Assembly (NCBI RefSeq): GCF_001705435.1
Contig: NZ_MDEN01000066.1
Span: 1 to 64,000, forward strand
Origin: Pseudomonas graminis
Lineage (GTDB): Bacteria > Pseudomonadota > Gammaproteobacteria > Pseudomonadales > Pseudomonadaceae
Reading direction: 5' to 3'
DNA: 64,000 nucleotides
In this document: positions 52,716 to 61,621 of the stretch, piece after piece
Numbering within the stretch: position 1 is the first letter of the stretch
Layout: each line of letters starts with the position of its first letter
Translations under genes and position numbers: made by a program
The notes under the pieces: model-generated
What the model saw: only the letters and a program-made list of their open reading frames with translations
The model's database searches: none
Told to the model about the DNA's origin: nothing

Positions 52716-53939
52716 ATGATGACCGTAGTAGAGGCGCTAGCCGTTCCCCGCGTGTTGATCGCTGAATCGGACCCCTGGGCCCGGGAGATGCTCAACGAAT
52801 TGGTTCTCGACGTGCGTTGCGACGCGCAGCTGGACATCTGTTCGAACGGCCGGGAAGCCATTGAGCGGATGAGCGGGTATATCCCCGACCTGGTGATCGC
52901 TTCCCGCGAGTTGCCGGGCGTCGATGGCCTGAGCCTGCTGCGCGGGCTGCGGCAGTTGCGTCGTCAGCCGCCGGTTCGTTTCATTCTGCTGAGCAGTCGC
53001 AGCGACAGCGTCAGTGTCCGCGAGGCCGTGCAACTGGCGCCCACCGCCTACCTCACCAAACCCCTGAACATGGAAGGCCTGCGGCAACGGCTGGAAACGC
53101 TGCTGTTGCAGGACGGCGCGCAGGTTGCCTGTGCGGTGCCCGCGCTGGCGCCGGGTGTCGGGCTGGATGCGTTTCTGGAGAAGCGGCGGGAAGTGGCCGA
53201 TGGCGGGCCGCTGTTCGTTGAGGTGAGGGCGGCGGTGGCGAGCAGTCGCGGGGCGTCGGGCGTGGATCTGACGTTGCTGGAACAGGCGCTGACCCTCGAC
53301 CCCCATGTCACCGCGATGTTGATTGCCGCCGCCAACAGCGCTTCCCACCATCAGGGCAAACCGGTGCAGACCCTGGGGCAGGCGCTCGCCGTGCTGGGCG
53401 CCACTCAGAGCGTCAATCTGGTGCAAGGTCTGGCCCTCAAGCGCGGCGCGGTGCTGACGGATGCAACGTTGTTGCTGCACGCCACCGAAATCTGGGAGGT
53501 CTCGCAACGCACCGCCGACTGCGCGCGGACGCTGGCGCGCAAGCTGGATCTCGATCACGAGCGCTGTTACTGCGCCGGTTTGCTCAGGGGCCTGGGCGAA
53601 CTGACGGTGTTGCGCTGTTTGCAGGACTGGCTGATCGCTGGAGGCTCGCTGGATGAGGCCACCATTCGCCGCGCGTTGGCGCAGTATTCGGCCTCGTTTG
53701 GCTCCGCATTACGGACACGCTGGCGGCTCCCGCTGGAGCTGCGTGAGTTGATTGCGGCGGTGTATCAGTACAACACCGGGGTTTTTACCCGCGAAATCCT
53801 GGCGATGAATGTGGCGGGGCAAATGGGCCTGCTTGGGCTCGAAGACCCGCTCGAGGCGCTGGCGAAAAGCAAATCGGCGCGGCTCTTGAAGGTCAGCAGG
53901 TCAGATCTGGAAGGGGTGCGCAGCAAGACGGTGGCTTGA
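52716..53939 (+). CDS. HDOD-domain protein with degenerate receiver domain
   Basis: 407 residues. The N-terminal receiver-like domain (about 11-130) keeps the acidic pair (AESD) and the lysine (TKPLN). The phospho-acceptor aspartate position in PDLVIASRELPGVDG is Ser63. The HDOD domain spans about 175-375 (LDPHVTAMLIAAANSA, QALAVLGATQSVNLVQGL). HDOD proteins act in signalling without a known catalytic activity. Without the Asp the receiver probably works by binding rather than phosphorylation. GGAGAG precedes the start. Confidence 0.88.
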   Translation: MMTVVEALAVPRVLIAESDPWAREMLNELVLDVRCDAQLDICSNGREAIERMSGYIPDLVIASRELPGVDGLSLLRGLRQLRRQPPVRFILLSSRSDSVSVREAVQLAPTAYLTKPLNMEGLRQRLETLLLQDGAQVACAVPALAPGVGLDAFLEKRREVADGGPLFVEVRAAVASSRGASGVDLTLLEQALTLDPHVTAMLIAAANSASHHQGKPVQTLGQALAVLGATQSVNLVQGLALKRGAVLTDATLLLHATEIWEVSQRTADCARTLARKLDLDHERCYCAGLLRGLGELTVLRCLQDWLIAGGSLDEATIRRALAQYSASFGSALRTRWRLPLELRELIAAVYQYNTGVFTREILAMNVAGQMGLLGLEDPLEALAKSKSARLLKVSRSDLEGVRSKTVA

Positions 53940-53966
53940 CCGGGAGGTTGATTCAGAAAAGCAGGG

Positions 53967-54944
53967 TTACACCAGCACGATCTGATTTTTGCCCTGGCGC
54001 TTGGCCTGGTACATCGCAGCGTCCGAGCGTGCATAGAGCGCTTCGAGGCTCTGGTCTTGATCGCCGAGGTTGGTCAGCCCCTGGCTGGCGGTGATGCCGA
54101 AGGTTTTGTCATTGCACTGAAAGCTCAGGCGCTGAATCTCACGCTGCAGCCGCTCGGCAATCTGCTGGGCCATTTCCGGCGCACAGCCCGGGAACACGGC
54201 GGCGAACTCTTCCCCGCCAATTCGGCCGAACAGATCACCCCGACGCAGCGTCTTGCGCCCGCATTCGGCGATGCGTTGCAGCACCAGATCGCCTTCCTGG
54301 TGGCCGTAGGTGTCGTTGACCAGCTTGAAATCATCCACGTCCAGCAACAGGAACGCCATTGGCGTGCCCTGCAGACGCGCCTGCTCGAATTCCCGTTGAG
54401 CGCACTCGAAGAAGTGCCGGCGGTTGCTGCTCTGGGTGAGCACGTCGGTGGTGGCCAGACGCTGCAGCTCGTCTTCGAGGTGCTTCTTCTCGGTGATGTC
54501 TTCGGCGATGCCGACCACGATCAGCCGCTGGCTGTGCTCGGCCTGATGACTGACAAAGCATTTGTCACTGAGCCAGCGGACCTGGCCGTCGGCGCGGATG
54601 ATGCGGTACTCGCGGTCTTCGATGGAGCCTTTTTCGAGCACTTCGCTTAGGCTGCGCTCGGCGTAATCGAGGTCGTCGGGGTAAATGCTGTCGCGCCACT
54701 CGCTGTAGTCCGCCAGCAACAAACCGGCGGATCGGCCGAAAATGCGCTCGTAGGCAGGGCTGACATAGATCATGCGTTGCGTCTGCCAGTCGAACGCCCA
54801 CAACACGGCGTTGACGCTGACCAGCAGAGAGCTGAACAGCTGCTCGCGCTCGCTGAGGCGCGCCACTTCCGCCTGGGCATGCATCAGCGCCAGAAGGGTT
54901 TCTGCTGCGGCGGGGGTCTCAACGTGGGGAGTCTGGTTGTCCAT
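53967..54944 (-). CDS. PAS-GGDEF diguanylate cyclase
   Basis: 325 residues. An N-terminal helix, one PAS/PAC domain (about 35-160, AFDWQTQRMIYVSPAYERIFG, then EDITEKKHLEDEL) and a GGDEF domain with the active signature GRIGGEEFAAVF. RRGD five residues upstream is a product-inhibition I-site. It should make cyclic di-GMP in the cytoplasm; there is no membrane segment. Position resembles PA0290 of P. aeruginosa, near desA. An in-frame GTG lies two codons upstream of the chosen ATG. Confidence 0.92.
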   Translation of the reverse strand: MDNQTPHVETPAAAETLLALMHAQAEVARLSEREQLFSSLLVSVNAVLWAFDWQTQRMIYVSPAYERIFGRSAGLLLADYSEWRDSIYPDDLDYAERSLSEVLEKGSIEDREYRIIRADGQVRWLSDKCFVSHQAEHSQRLIVVGIAEDITEKKHLEDELQRLATTDVLTQSSNRRHFFECAQREFEQARLQGTPMAFLLLDVDDFKLVNDTYGHQEGDLVLQRIAECGRKTLRRGDLFGRIGGEEFAAVFPGCAPEMAQQIAERLQREIQRLSFQCNDKTFGITASQGLTNLGDQDQSLEALYARSDAAMYQAKRQGKNQIVLV

Positions 54945-55083
54945 GAGCACTGCATCTCAGAATAAGGTGCGGCGCATGCCACAACATGTCACACAGCATA
55001 GTGCGAAGGTGTTAATGAGATAGGACTAATGGCACTAAGTTCCGATCGGTGCCACTCGGACGAATGGTCACCGATCAACGGCA

Positions 55084-56268
55084 TCAAGCGTGTTGAGGCC
55101 GCAGCGAGTAGGTTTTCAGCTGATCGGCGAACTCACGCAACGACTGAATACCGCTGGCTTCCGCCTCGTGCACCCAGTCCTTGATGGCCGCGAGCATTTC
55201 GTGACCATTGCTGCTGGTCTTTGCCCAGATCTGCTGCAGCGCCAGGCGTTTTTCGTAAATCACTTTCAGAGCGTGGCTGTGCTCCAGCATGGTCTGGATG
55301 CGCGCTTGATGCTTGTCTTCAAGCAGGCTCGGCTCGCGGGAAAGCAGGCGTTTGGCGCGGCGGAACTGGTGACGTACGGAGGCATCGGCTTTCGCCAGTT
55401 CCTGCGCCACCAAAGGCTTGATCACCAGCTTGCGGTACTGAGCCATGATCTGGAAACGGTTGTTGAGGATGGCCATTGCCGTGTCCATGTCCAGATGGCC
55501 CTTGCCTTCAACGCGGTGCGCGATCGGCGCGACCCTCTGAACCTTCGCCAGGCGCAACCAGCTGAACACCTTGATCCACGCCCAGCCCATGTCGAACTCC
55601 CAGCGCTTGACCGACAGCTTGGCCGAATTGGGGTAGGTGTGGTGGTTGTTATGCAGCTCTTCGCCGCCGATCAAAATGCCCCAGGGCACCAGGTTGGTGG
55701 CGGCGTCGCGGCATTCGAAGTTGCGATAGCCGACCGCATGGCCGAGGCCATTGACCACGCCCGCCGCCCACACCGGAATCCACATCATCTGAATCGCCCA
55801 GACAGTGATGCCGATGACGCCGAACAGCGCCAGATCGATCACGCCCATGATGGCGATGCCCAGCAGGGGATAGCGCGAATACAGGTTGCGCTCGATCCAG
55901 TCTTCGGGGCAGTTTTTGCCGTAGATGCGCAGGGTTTCCGGGTTCTCCGCTTCGGCGCGGTACAGCTCGGCCCCTTTGCGCAATACGGTCGAGAGACCCT
56001 TGATGACCGGGCTGTGCGGGTCATCGACGGTTTCGCATTTGGCATGGTGCTTGCGGTGGATAGCCGTCCACTCGCGGGTGTTCTGCGCCGTGGTGAGCCA
56101 CAGCCAGAAACGGAAAAAGTGCTTGAGCCCTGCGTTGAGTTCCAGGGAGCGATGCGCTGAATAGCGATGGAGATAGACCGTGACGCCGACGATGGTGACG
56201 TGTGTCATCGCCAGGGTGACTGCGACCAATTGCCAGACGGAAAGGTCGAGCAGACCGTTGTTCCACAT
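55084..56268 (-). CDS. desA: Delta-9 fatty acid desaturase
   Basis: 394 residues. The three histidine boxes of membrane desaturases are present: HRYSAHR, HRKHH and HNNHH, with hydrophobic segments around them. The start at MWNNGLLDLSVWQLVAVTL matches DesA of P. aeruginosa (PA0286), which inserts a cis-9 double bond into acyl chains of membrane phospholipids. GGGCAACTC precedes the ATG weakly; a longer frame starts 11 codons earlier. The long charged C-terminal helix region is usual for this branch. It is divergent to a GGDEF/EAL gene, as in P. aeruginosa. Confidence 0.9.
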   Translation of the reverse strand: MWNNGLLDLSVWQLVAVTLAMTHVTIVGVTVYLHRYSAHRSLELNAGLKHFFRFWLWLTTAQNTREWTAIHRKHHAKCETVDDPHSPVIKGLSTVLRKGAELYRAEAENPETLRIYGKNCPEDWIERNLYSRYPLLGIAIMGVIDLALFGVIGITVWAIQMMWIPVWAAGVVNGLGHAVGYRNFECRDAATNLVPWGILIGGEELHNNHHTYPNSAKLSVKRWEFDMGWAWIKVFSWLRLAKVQRVAPIAHRVEGKGHLDMDTAMAILNNRFQIMAQYRKLVIKPLVAQELAKADASVRHQFRRAKRLLSREPSLLEDKHQARIQTMLEHSHALKVIYEKRLALQQIWAKTSSNGHEMLAAIKDWVHEAEASGIQSLREFADQLKTYSLRPQHA

Positions 56269-56445
56269 AGGCTGAGTTGCCCTCGGTTGTAACGCGTGCA
56301 ATATACGGATCCGCCTGAGCAGACCCTGAGACAGAAGCGCGCATTATCACTTAGCTCACAGATAAAACCACCCGCTCTTTGAGATAAGCGTCGCAAGATG
56401 TTTCTTGTTCTATAATTTCGGTCTTTCGCAAGGTTGTTTCTATCT

Positions 56446-58368
56446 ATGTCGAGCACTACCCGGGATGCGCTACGCACCGCAACGTTGTACGGGGTTGTAT
56501 CGATTGGGTGGTCGGCGGTCATGGACCATGTGCTGCCGCGGCTGATCGACGACCCGACCCAACTGGGCCGGGCGCAGCAGGCCGGCGGTTATATCTGGCT
56601 GGCCCTCAGCGCGGTGCTGATCTATCTCGCCCGCTCGCGGTTGCTCCGATTCATGGGCGTCACCGAACTGGCGCGCCGGGATGAGGACATGCAGCGTCTG
56701 CGACTGGCAGCGGCGGTGTTCGACACCACGCTGGAAGGCGTGTTGGTCACCGATGCCACGGGTGTGATCGTGCACGTGAACCGCGCCTTCAGCGAGATCA
56801 CCGGGTATCAGCAGGATGAAGTGCTGGGTTTGCGGCCGAGCAAATTTAAATCAGGGCGCCATGGCCCTGAGTTCTACGAACGCATGTTCAAGACCATTCA
56901 CAGCGCAGGGCAGTGGAGTGGCGAAATCTGGAACCGGCGCAAAAGCGGCGAAATCTACCCGCAGTGGCAAAGCATCCGTCCGATCCGGGATGAGCACGGT
57001 GCAATTACTCAGTTCGTCGCGGTGTTTTCCGACATTTCCTCGATCAAGCATTCCGAGCGCGAGCTGGCGCATCTAGCCCATTACGATCCGCTGACCGGTC
57101 TGCCCAATCGCCTGCTGTTCACCGACCGTGCCGAGCAGGCGCATACCCACGCCCGCCGCAATAAGCGCACCCTGGCACTTCTGCTCGTCGATCTCGATCA
57201 CTTCAAGCACATCAACGAAAGCCTCGGCCACAACGCCGGGGACGAGGTGCTGAAAGCTGCCGCCGAGCGCCTCGAAACCCATCTGGAGAAGGGCGTCACG
57301 CTGGCGCGGCTGGGCGGCGACGAATTCGCGATTCTGCTCGAAAACGCCCAGCAGGTCGTTCAGTCCGCCGAACTGGCGCAGAGCATTCTGGAAGGGCTGC
57401 GGGAGCCTTTTCTGGTCAGCGGGCAATCGCTGTTTCTCACCGCCAGCGTCGGCATCAGCATCTTCCCCCACGATGCGCTGACCGCCGAGCAGTTGCTGCG
57501 TAACGCCGATGCCGCGCTGTCACAGGCCAAGCATCAGGGCCGTGAAAGCTACGCGATGTACACCGCCGAACTGACCGCCCACGCCCAGCGTCGCGTCGAG
57601 TTGGCGGCGGAGCTGCGACAGGCTGTCGAGGAAAACGAGCTGCGGGTGTTTTACCAGCCGATTCACAACCTTCACAGCCGCGCCATCGAAGGTGTCGAAG
57701 CGCTGGTGCGCTGGGAGCACCCGGCACGGGGCATGGTCTCGCCGGGTGAATTCATCCCCATCGCCGAGCAAAGCGGGCTGATTGCCGACATCGATAACTG
57801 GGTGCTGACCGAAGCCTGCCGGCAGATGAACCAGTGGCTGGCGGAGGGCGTGAATGTCTCGTTCGTCGCGGTGAACGTGTCCAGCCGTTTGTTCGGCCGT
57901 GGTGATCTTGATCGGCGGGTGGCCAAAGTGCTGAACGAAACCGGACTGGCGCCGCAGTTTCTCGAGCTGGAGGTCACCGAAAGCGCGATCATGGACGACC
58001 CCGATCAAGCCATCGAGCAGATGCACCGGCTACGGGATCTGGGCCTGAAACTGTCCATCGACGATTTCGGTACGGGCTATTCGTCACTGCTGCGGCTCAA
58101 GCGCATGCCGGTGCAGAAACTGAAAATCGATCAGGGCTTTGTCGCCGGTTTGCCGGACGACGATGACGACATCGCGATCGTCAACGCCATCATCGCCCTG
58201 GCACGGGCGATGGGTATGCGCGTGTTGGCAGAAGGCATCGAGCAGGCCAGTCAGGCCGGTTTCCTGCTGAAGCACAACTGCGAACTGGGCCAAGGCTATT
58301 GGTTCGCGCGGCCCATGCCGGCGGAACAGATCGACTGGCACCATGCGCCGGTTTTTGTCTCTGCTTAA
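56446..58368 (+). CDS. GGDEF-EAL cyclic-di-GMP protein (PA0285/PipA-like)
   Basis: 640 residues. Two N-terminal membrane segments (about 10-65) are followed by a PAS domain (about 85-200), a GGDEF domain with intact LGGDEFAI and an EAL domain with VEALVRWEHP and DDFGTGYSSL. Both catalytic motifs look intact. EAL proteins with these residues normally act as phosphodiesterases. The place between desA and oscA matches PA0285 (PipA), a phosphodiesterase, so degradation is the favoured activity. Confidence 0.9.
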   Translation: MSSTTRDALRTATLYGVVSIGWSAVMDHVLPRLIDDPTQLGRAQQAGGYIWLALSAVLIYLARSRLLRFMGVTELARRDEDMQRLRLAAAVFDTTLEGVLVTDATGVIVHVNRAFSEITGYQQDEVLGLRPSKFKSGRHGPEFYERMFKTIHSAGQWSGEIWNRRKSGEIYPQWQSIRPIRDEHGAITQFVAVFSDISSIKHSERELAHLAHYDPLTGLPNRLLFTDRAEQAHTHARRNKRTLALLLVDLDHFKHINESLGHNAGDEVLKAAAERLETHLEKGVTLARLGGDEFAILLENAQQVVQSAELAQSILEGLREPFLVSGQSLFLTASVGISIFPHDALTAEQLLRNADAALSQAKHQGRESYAMYTAELTAHAQRRVELAAELRQAVEENELRVFYQPIHNLHSRAIEGVEALVRWEHPARGMVSPGEFIPIAEQSGLIADIDNWVLTEACRQMNQWLAEGVNVSFVAVNVSSRLFGRGDLDRRVAKVLNETGLAPQFLELEVTESAIMDDPDQAIEQMHRLRDLGLKLSIDDFGTGYSSLLRLKRMPVQKLKIDQGFVAGLPDDDDDIAIVNAIIALARAMGMRVLAEGIEQASQAGFLLKHNCELGQGYWFARPMPAEQIDWHHAPVFVSA

Positions 58369-58461
58369 GACGGCAGCATGGCCACCGCTTACAGGTCCCA
58401 TCGCCGCTTTTGAAGCGGCTAGCTGACCACACCCCCGTAAATGCCTTTTGGTTATATCTGC

Positions 58462-58486
58462 ATTCTTAAATAGTCTTTTTAAGAAT
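58462..58486. promoter_or_regulatory. Palindrome upstream of oscA
   Basis: ATTCTTAAA and TTTAAGAAT are perfect inverted 9-mers with a 7-base spacer, 83 bp before oscA. The position fits a sulfur-starvation (CysB-type) control site, but the assignment rests on context only. Confidence 0.5.
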
Positions 58487-58568
58487 ATCGCTGCGTCTCT
58501 AATATCGCGCTCACGCCACAAGCAGCGGTCGCCCCCACGCTGCGGCAAATCTTTCAAGGAGCACGAAC

Positions 58569-58751
58569 ATGAGCGCATCTCTACGTAGCGTTGACGGCCA
58601 GGACGAAGCAAGCATTTTGCGTGAAATTCAAAGCGCGCTGCGCGACCTGCGTTTTGGCGCGGTTGAAATCACGGTGCACAACGCGCAGGTGGTGCAGATC
58701 GAGCGCAAAGAGAAATTCCGTCTGCAGAACCCTAGCAACAAGCAGGGCTGA
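58569..58751 (+). CDS. oscA: Sulfur starvation response protein OscA
   Basis: 60 residues of the DUF2292/OscA family: SILREIQSALRDLRFGAVEI, then VHNAQVVQIERKEKFR. AAGGAG lies seven bases upstream of the ATG. In Pseudomonas oscA precedes the sulfate transport genes and is induced in sulfur limitation, where it supports growth on organosulfur compounds. The 82-bp gap to sbp suggests co-transcription. Confidence 0.92.
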   Translation: MSASLRSVDGQDEASILREIQSALRDLRFGAVEITVHNAQVVQIERKEKFRLQNPSNKQG

Positions 58752-58832
58752 GCCACGCTCCCGCATAACGAACACTGCACGACCTACAACTCGAAAAGCC
58801 AACAAAAGAAAATTCGTCCAGGAGCTTGATTC

Positions 58833-59843
58833 ATGTCCATTCGTCGTTATGCGCTGGCCGCGCTCGCCAGTGCGGTGTTTGCCGGTTCTGCTGTCGCCAA
58901 GGATTTCACCCTGCTGAACGTGTCGTATGACCCTACGCGCGAGCTGTATCAGGACTACAACGCCGAATTCATCAGCTACTGGAAAAAATCCCACCCGGGC
59001 GACACCGTGAAGATCAACCAGTCCCATGGTGGCTCCGGCAAGCAGGGCCGCTCGGTGATCGACGGCTCGCCTGCCGACGTGGTGACCCTGGCGCTCGCCG
59101 GCGACATCGACGAAATCGCCAAGCTGGGCAAGACTCTCCCTGCGGATTGGCAGACCAAACTGCCGGACGCCAGCACCCCGTACACCTCGACCATTGTGTT
59201 CCTGGTGCGCAAGGGCAACCCGAAAGGCATCCATGACTGGGCCGACCTGATCAAGGACGGCGTGTCGGTCATCACGCCAAACCCGAAAACCTCGGGCGGC
59301 GCTCGCTGGAATTTCCTGGCGGCTTACGGCTACGGTCTCAAATCCAATGGCGGCGATGAAGCCAAGGCCAAGGAATACATCGGCAAGCTGTTCAAGCATG
59401 TGCCTGTGCTGGACACCGGTGCGCGCGGTTCGACCATCACTTTCGTCAACAACGGTCAGGGTGATGTGTTGCTGGCGTGGGAAAACGAAGCGTTCCTGGC
59501 GCTGAAAGAAGGCGGCGGCGCCGACAAGTTCGACATCGTCGTACCTTCGCTGTCGATTCTGGCCGAGCCTCCCGTGGCCGTTGTCGAGAAGAACGCCGAG
59601 AAGCACGGCACCACCGAAATCGCCACCGAATACCTCAAGCACCTGTACAGCAAGGAAGGCCAGGAAATCGCGGCGAAAAACTTCTATCGTCCCCGTGACG
59701 CTGAAGTGGCCGCCAAGTACGAGAAGCAGTTTCCTAAACTGAATCTGCTGACCATCGACAAAGATTTCGGCGGCTGGAAATCGGCTCAGCCCAAGTTCTT
59801 CGATGACGGCGGTGTGTTCGATCAGATCTACATTCCGCAGTAA
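58833..59843 (+). CDS. sbp: Sulfate/thiosulfate-binding periplasmic protein
   Basis: 336 residues. A signal peptide (MSIRRYALAALASAVFAGSA, cleavage near AVA-KD) precedes a mature domain with LLNVSYDPTRELYQDYN, SHGGSGKQGRSVIDG and PKTSGGARWNFLAAYGYG, the binding residues of the family. It captures sulfate in the periplasm for CysTWA. CAGGAG precedes the ATG. A hairpin follows the gene before cysT. Confidence 0.95.
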   Translation: MSIRRYALAALASAVFAGSAVAKDFTLLNVSYDPTRELYQDYNAEFISYWKKSHPGDTVKINQSHGGSGKQGRSVIDGSPADVVTLALAGDIDEIAKLGKTLPADWQTKLPDASTPYTSTIVFLVRKGNPKGIHDWADLIKDGVSVITPNPKTSGGARWNFLAAYGYGLKSNGGDEAKAKEYIGKLFKHVPVLDTGARGSTITFVNNGQGDVLLAWENEAFLALKEGGGADKFDIVVPSLSILAEPPVAVVEKNAEKHGTTEIATEYLKHLYSKEGQEIAAKNFYRPRDAEVAAKYEKQFPKLNLLTIDKDFGGWKSAQPKFFDDGGVFDQIYIPQ

Positions 59844-59868
59844 CCGCAGCGCTCCACGGAATAAAAGG

Positions 59869-59887
59869 ACCCGGACTTGTTCCGGGT
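59869..59887 (+). terminator. Hairpin between sbp and cysT
   Basis: ACCCGGA and TCCGGGT with a five-base loop and no T tract. It probably stabilises the 3' end of the abundant binding-protein message or attenuates read-through into the permease genes. Confidence 0.5.
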
Positions 59888-59911
59888 AACGTGTGTAAAC
59901 CAAGGACTTTT

Positions 59912-60733
59912 ATGTCGCGACGCATATCCCCCGTCATACCCGGCTTCGGGCTGACGCTGGGTTACACATTGGTGTACCTCAGCCTGATTGTGCTGATACC
60001 GCTTGCGGTCATGTTCATCCACGCGTCCCAGCTGAGCGCCGCTCAGTTCTGGAACATCGTCACCGCGCCTCGCGTGCTCGCAGCGCTCAGGCTGAGTTTC
60101 GGCACCGCGTTTTTCGCGGCGATCATCAACGGCGTCATCGGCACGCTGCTGGCCTGGGTGCTGGTGCGTTACACCTTCCCCGGTCGCAAGATCATCGACG
60201 CGATGATTGATCTGCCCTTCGCATTGCCCACCGCCGTCGCCGGTATCGCGCTGACCGCGCTGTACACACCCACCGGTTTCATCGGCCAGTTCGCCGCCGA
60301 CATGGGCATCAAGATCGCCTACAGCCCCTTCGGCATCACCCTGGCATTGACCTTTGTCACCTTGCCCTTCGTGGTGCGCACGGTTCAGCCGGTGCTGGCG
60401 GACATCCCCCGGGAAGTCGAAGAAGCGGCGGCGTGCCTTGGCGCCAAACCCCTGCAAGTCTTCCGTCACATCCTCGTGCCGGCCTTGTTGCCTGCCTGGT
60501 TGACCGGCTTTGCGCTGGCCTTCGCCCGGGGCGTGGGTGAATACGGCTCGGTGATTTTCATCGCCGGCAACATGCCGATGAAGACCGAAATCCTGCCGTT
60601 GCTGATTATGGTGAAGCTCGACCAGTACGACTACACCGGCGCCACGGCAATTGGCGTGATGATGCTGCTGGTGTCGTTCGTGCTGTTGCTGCTGATCAAT
60701 CTGTTGCAGCGACGCATCGAAACCCCTAACTGA
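59912..60733 (+). CDS. cysT: Sulfate ABC transporter permease CysT
   Basis: 273 residues with six hydrophobic helices and the EAA loop EVEEAAACLGAKPLQVFRHILVPA in the form typical of CysT/CysU. ATG with AAGGACTTTT upstream; a GTG seven codons earlier is less likely. It forms the inner-membrane channel with CysW. cysW starts 12 bp after its stop. Confidence 0.95.
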   Translation: MSRRISPVIPGFGLTLGYTLVYLSLIVLIPLAVMFIHASQLSAAQFWNIVTAPRVLAALRLSFGTAFFAAIINGVIGTLLAWVLVRYTFPGRKIIDAMIDLPFALPTAVAGIALTALYTPTGFIGQFAADMGIKIAYSPFGITLALTFVTLPFVVRTVQPVLADIPREVEEAAACLGAKPLQVFRHILVPALLPAWLTGFALAFARGVGEYGSVIFIAGNMPMKTEILPLLIMVKLDQYDYTGATAIGVMMLLVSFVLLLLINLLQRRIETPN

Positions 60734-60745
60734 GGAGGCGCACCT

Positions 60746-61618
60746 ATGTCTGATTCATCGCTCATTGCTGCGTCCTCCGCCAACGCTGCCCGTCGTGGCA
60801 GCGCGGTGTCGCGGCGCATTCTGATCGGCCTTGGCTGGCTGGTCTTTGCGTTCTTCCTGTTGCTGCCATTGGTGGTGGTGATCGGCCAGGGTTTGAGCAA
60901 CGGCCTCGGCGGATTCTTCGCGGCCATCCTGGAGCCCGATGCGCTGTCGGCCCTCAAGCTCACCGTGTTCGCGGTGCTGATTTCGGTGCCGCTCAACGTG
61001 GTCTTCGGCGTCGCCGCGGCCTGGTGCGTGAGTAAATACTCGTTCCGCGGCAAGGCGATTCTGGTCACCCTGATCGACCTGCCGTTCTCGGTCTCGCCGG
61101 TCATCGCCGGTCTGATCTACGTGCTGATGTTCGGCGCCCGTGGCGTGTTCGGTCCCTGGCTGCAGGAGCACGACATCCAGATCGTCTTCGCCCTGCCGGG
61201 CATCGTACTGGCGACCATCTTCGTGACCGTGCCGTTCGTGGCCCGCGAACTGATCCCGCTGATGCAGGAGCAGGGCACGCAGGAAGAGGAAGCCGCGCGC
61301 CTGCTCGGTGCCAATGGCTGGCAGATGTTCTGGCACGTGACCGTCCCCAACATCAAGTGGGGCCTGATCTACGGCGTGGTGCTGTGTACCGCGCGGGCCA
61401 TGGGCGAGTTCGGTGCGGTGTCTGTGGTCTCGGGCCACATTCGCGGCGTGACCAACACCCTGCCGCTGCATGTCGAGATTCTCTACAACGAGTACAACCA
61501 CGTGGCTGCATTTGCCGTGGCGAGCCTGTTATTGATCCTTGCGCTGTTCATCCTGCTGCTCAAGCAGTGGAGCGAAGCGCGCATTAGCCGTCTGCGCAAA
61601 AACGCGGCGGAGGAATAA
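60746..61618 (+). CDS. cysW: Sulfate ABC transporter permease CysW
   Basis: 290 residues with six membrane helices and the EAA loop EEEAARLLGANGWQMFWHVTVPN. GAGGAGGCGCACCT precedes the ATG. It pairs with CysT; four bases separate its stop from the cysA start. Confidence 0.95.
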   Translation: MSDSSLIAASSANAARRGSAVSRRILIGLGWLVFAFFLLLPLVVVIGQGLSNGLGGFFAAILEPDALSALKLTVFAVLISVPLNVVFGVAAAWCVSKYSFRGKAILVTLIDLPFSVSPVIAGLIYVLMFGARGVFGPWLQEHDIQIVFALPGIVLATIFVTVPFVARELIPLMQEQGTQEEEAARLLGANGWQMFWHVTVPNIKWGLIYGVVLCTARAMGEFGAVSVVSGHIRGVTNTLPLHVEILYNEYNHVAAFAVASLLLILALFILLLKQWSEARISRLRKNAAEE

Positions 61619-61621
61619 TTC

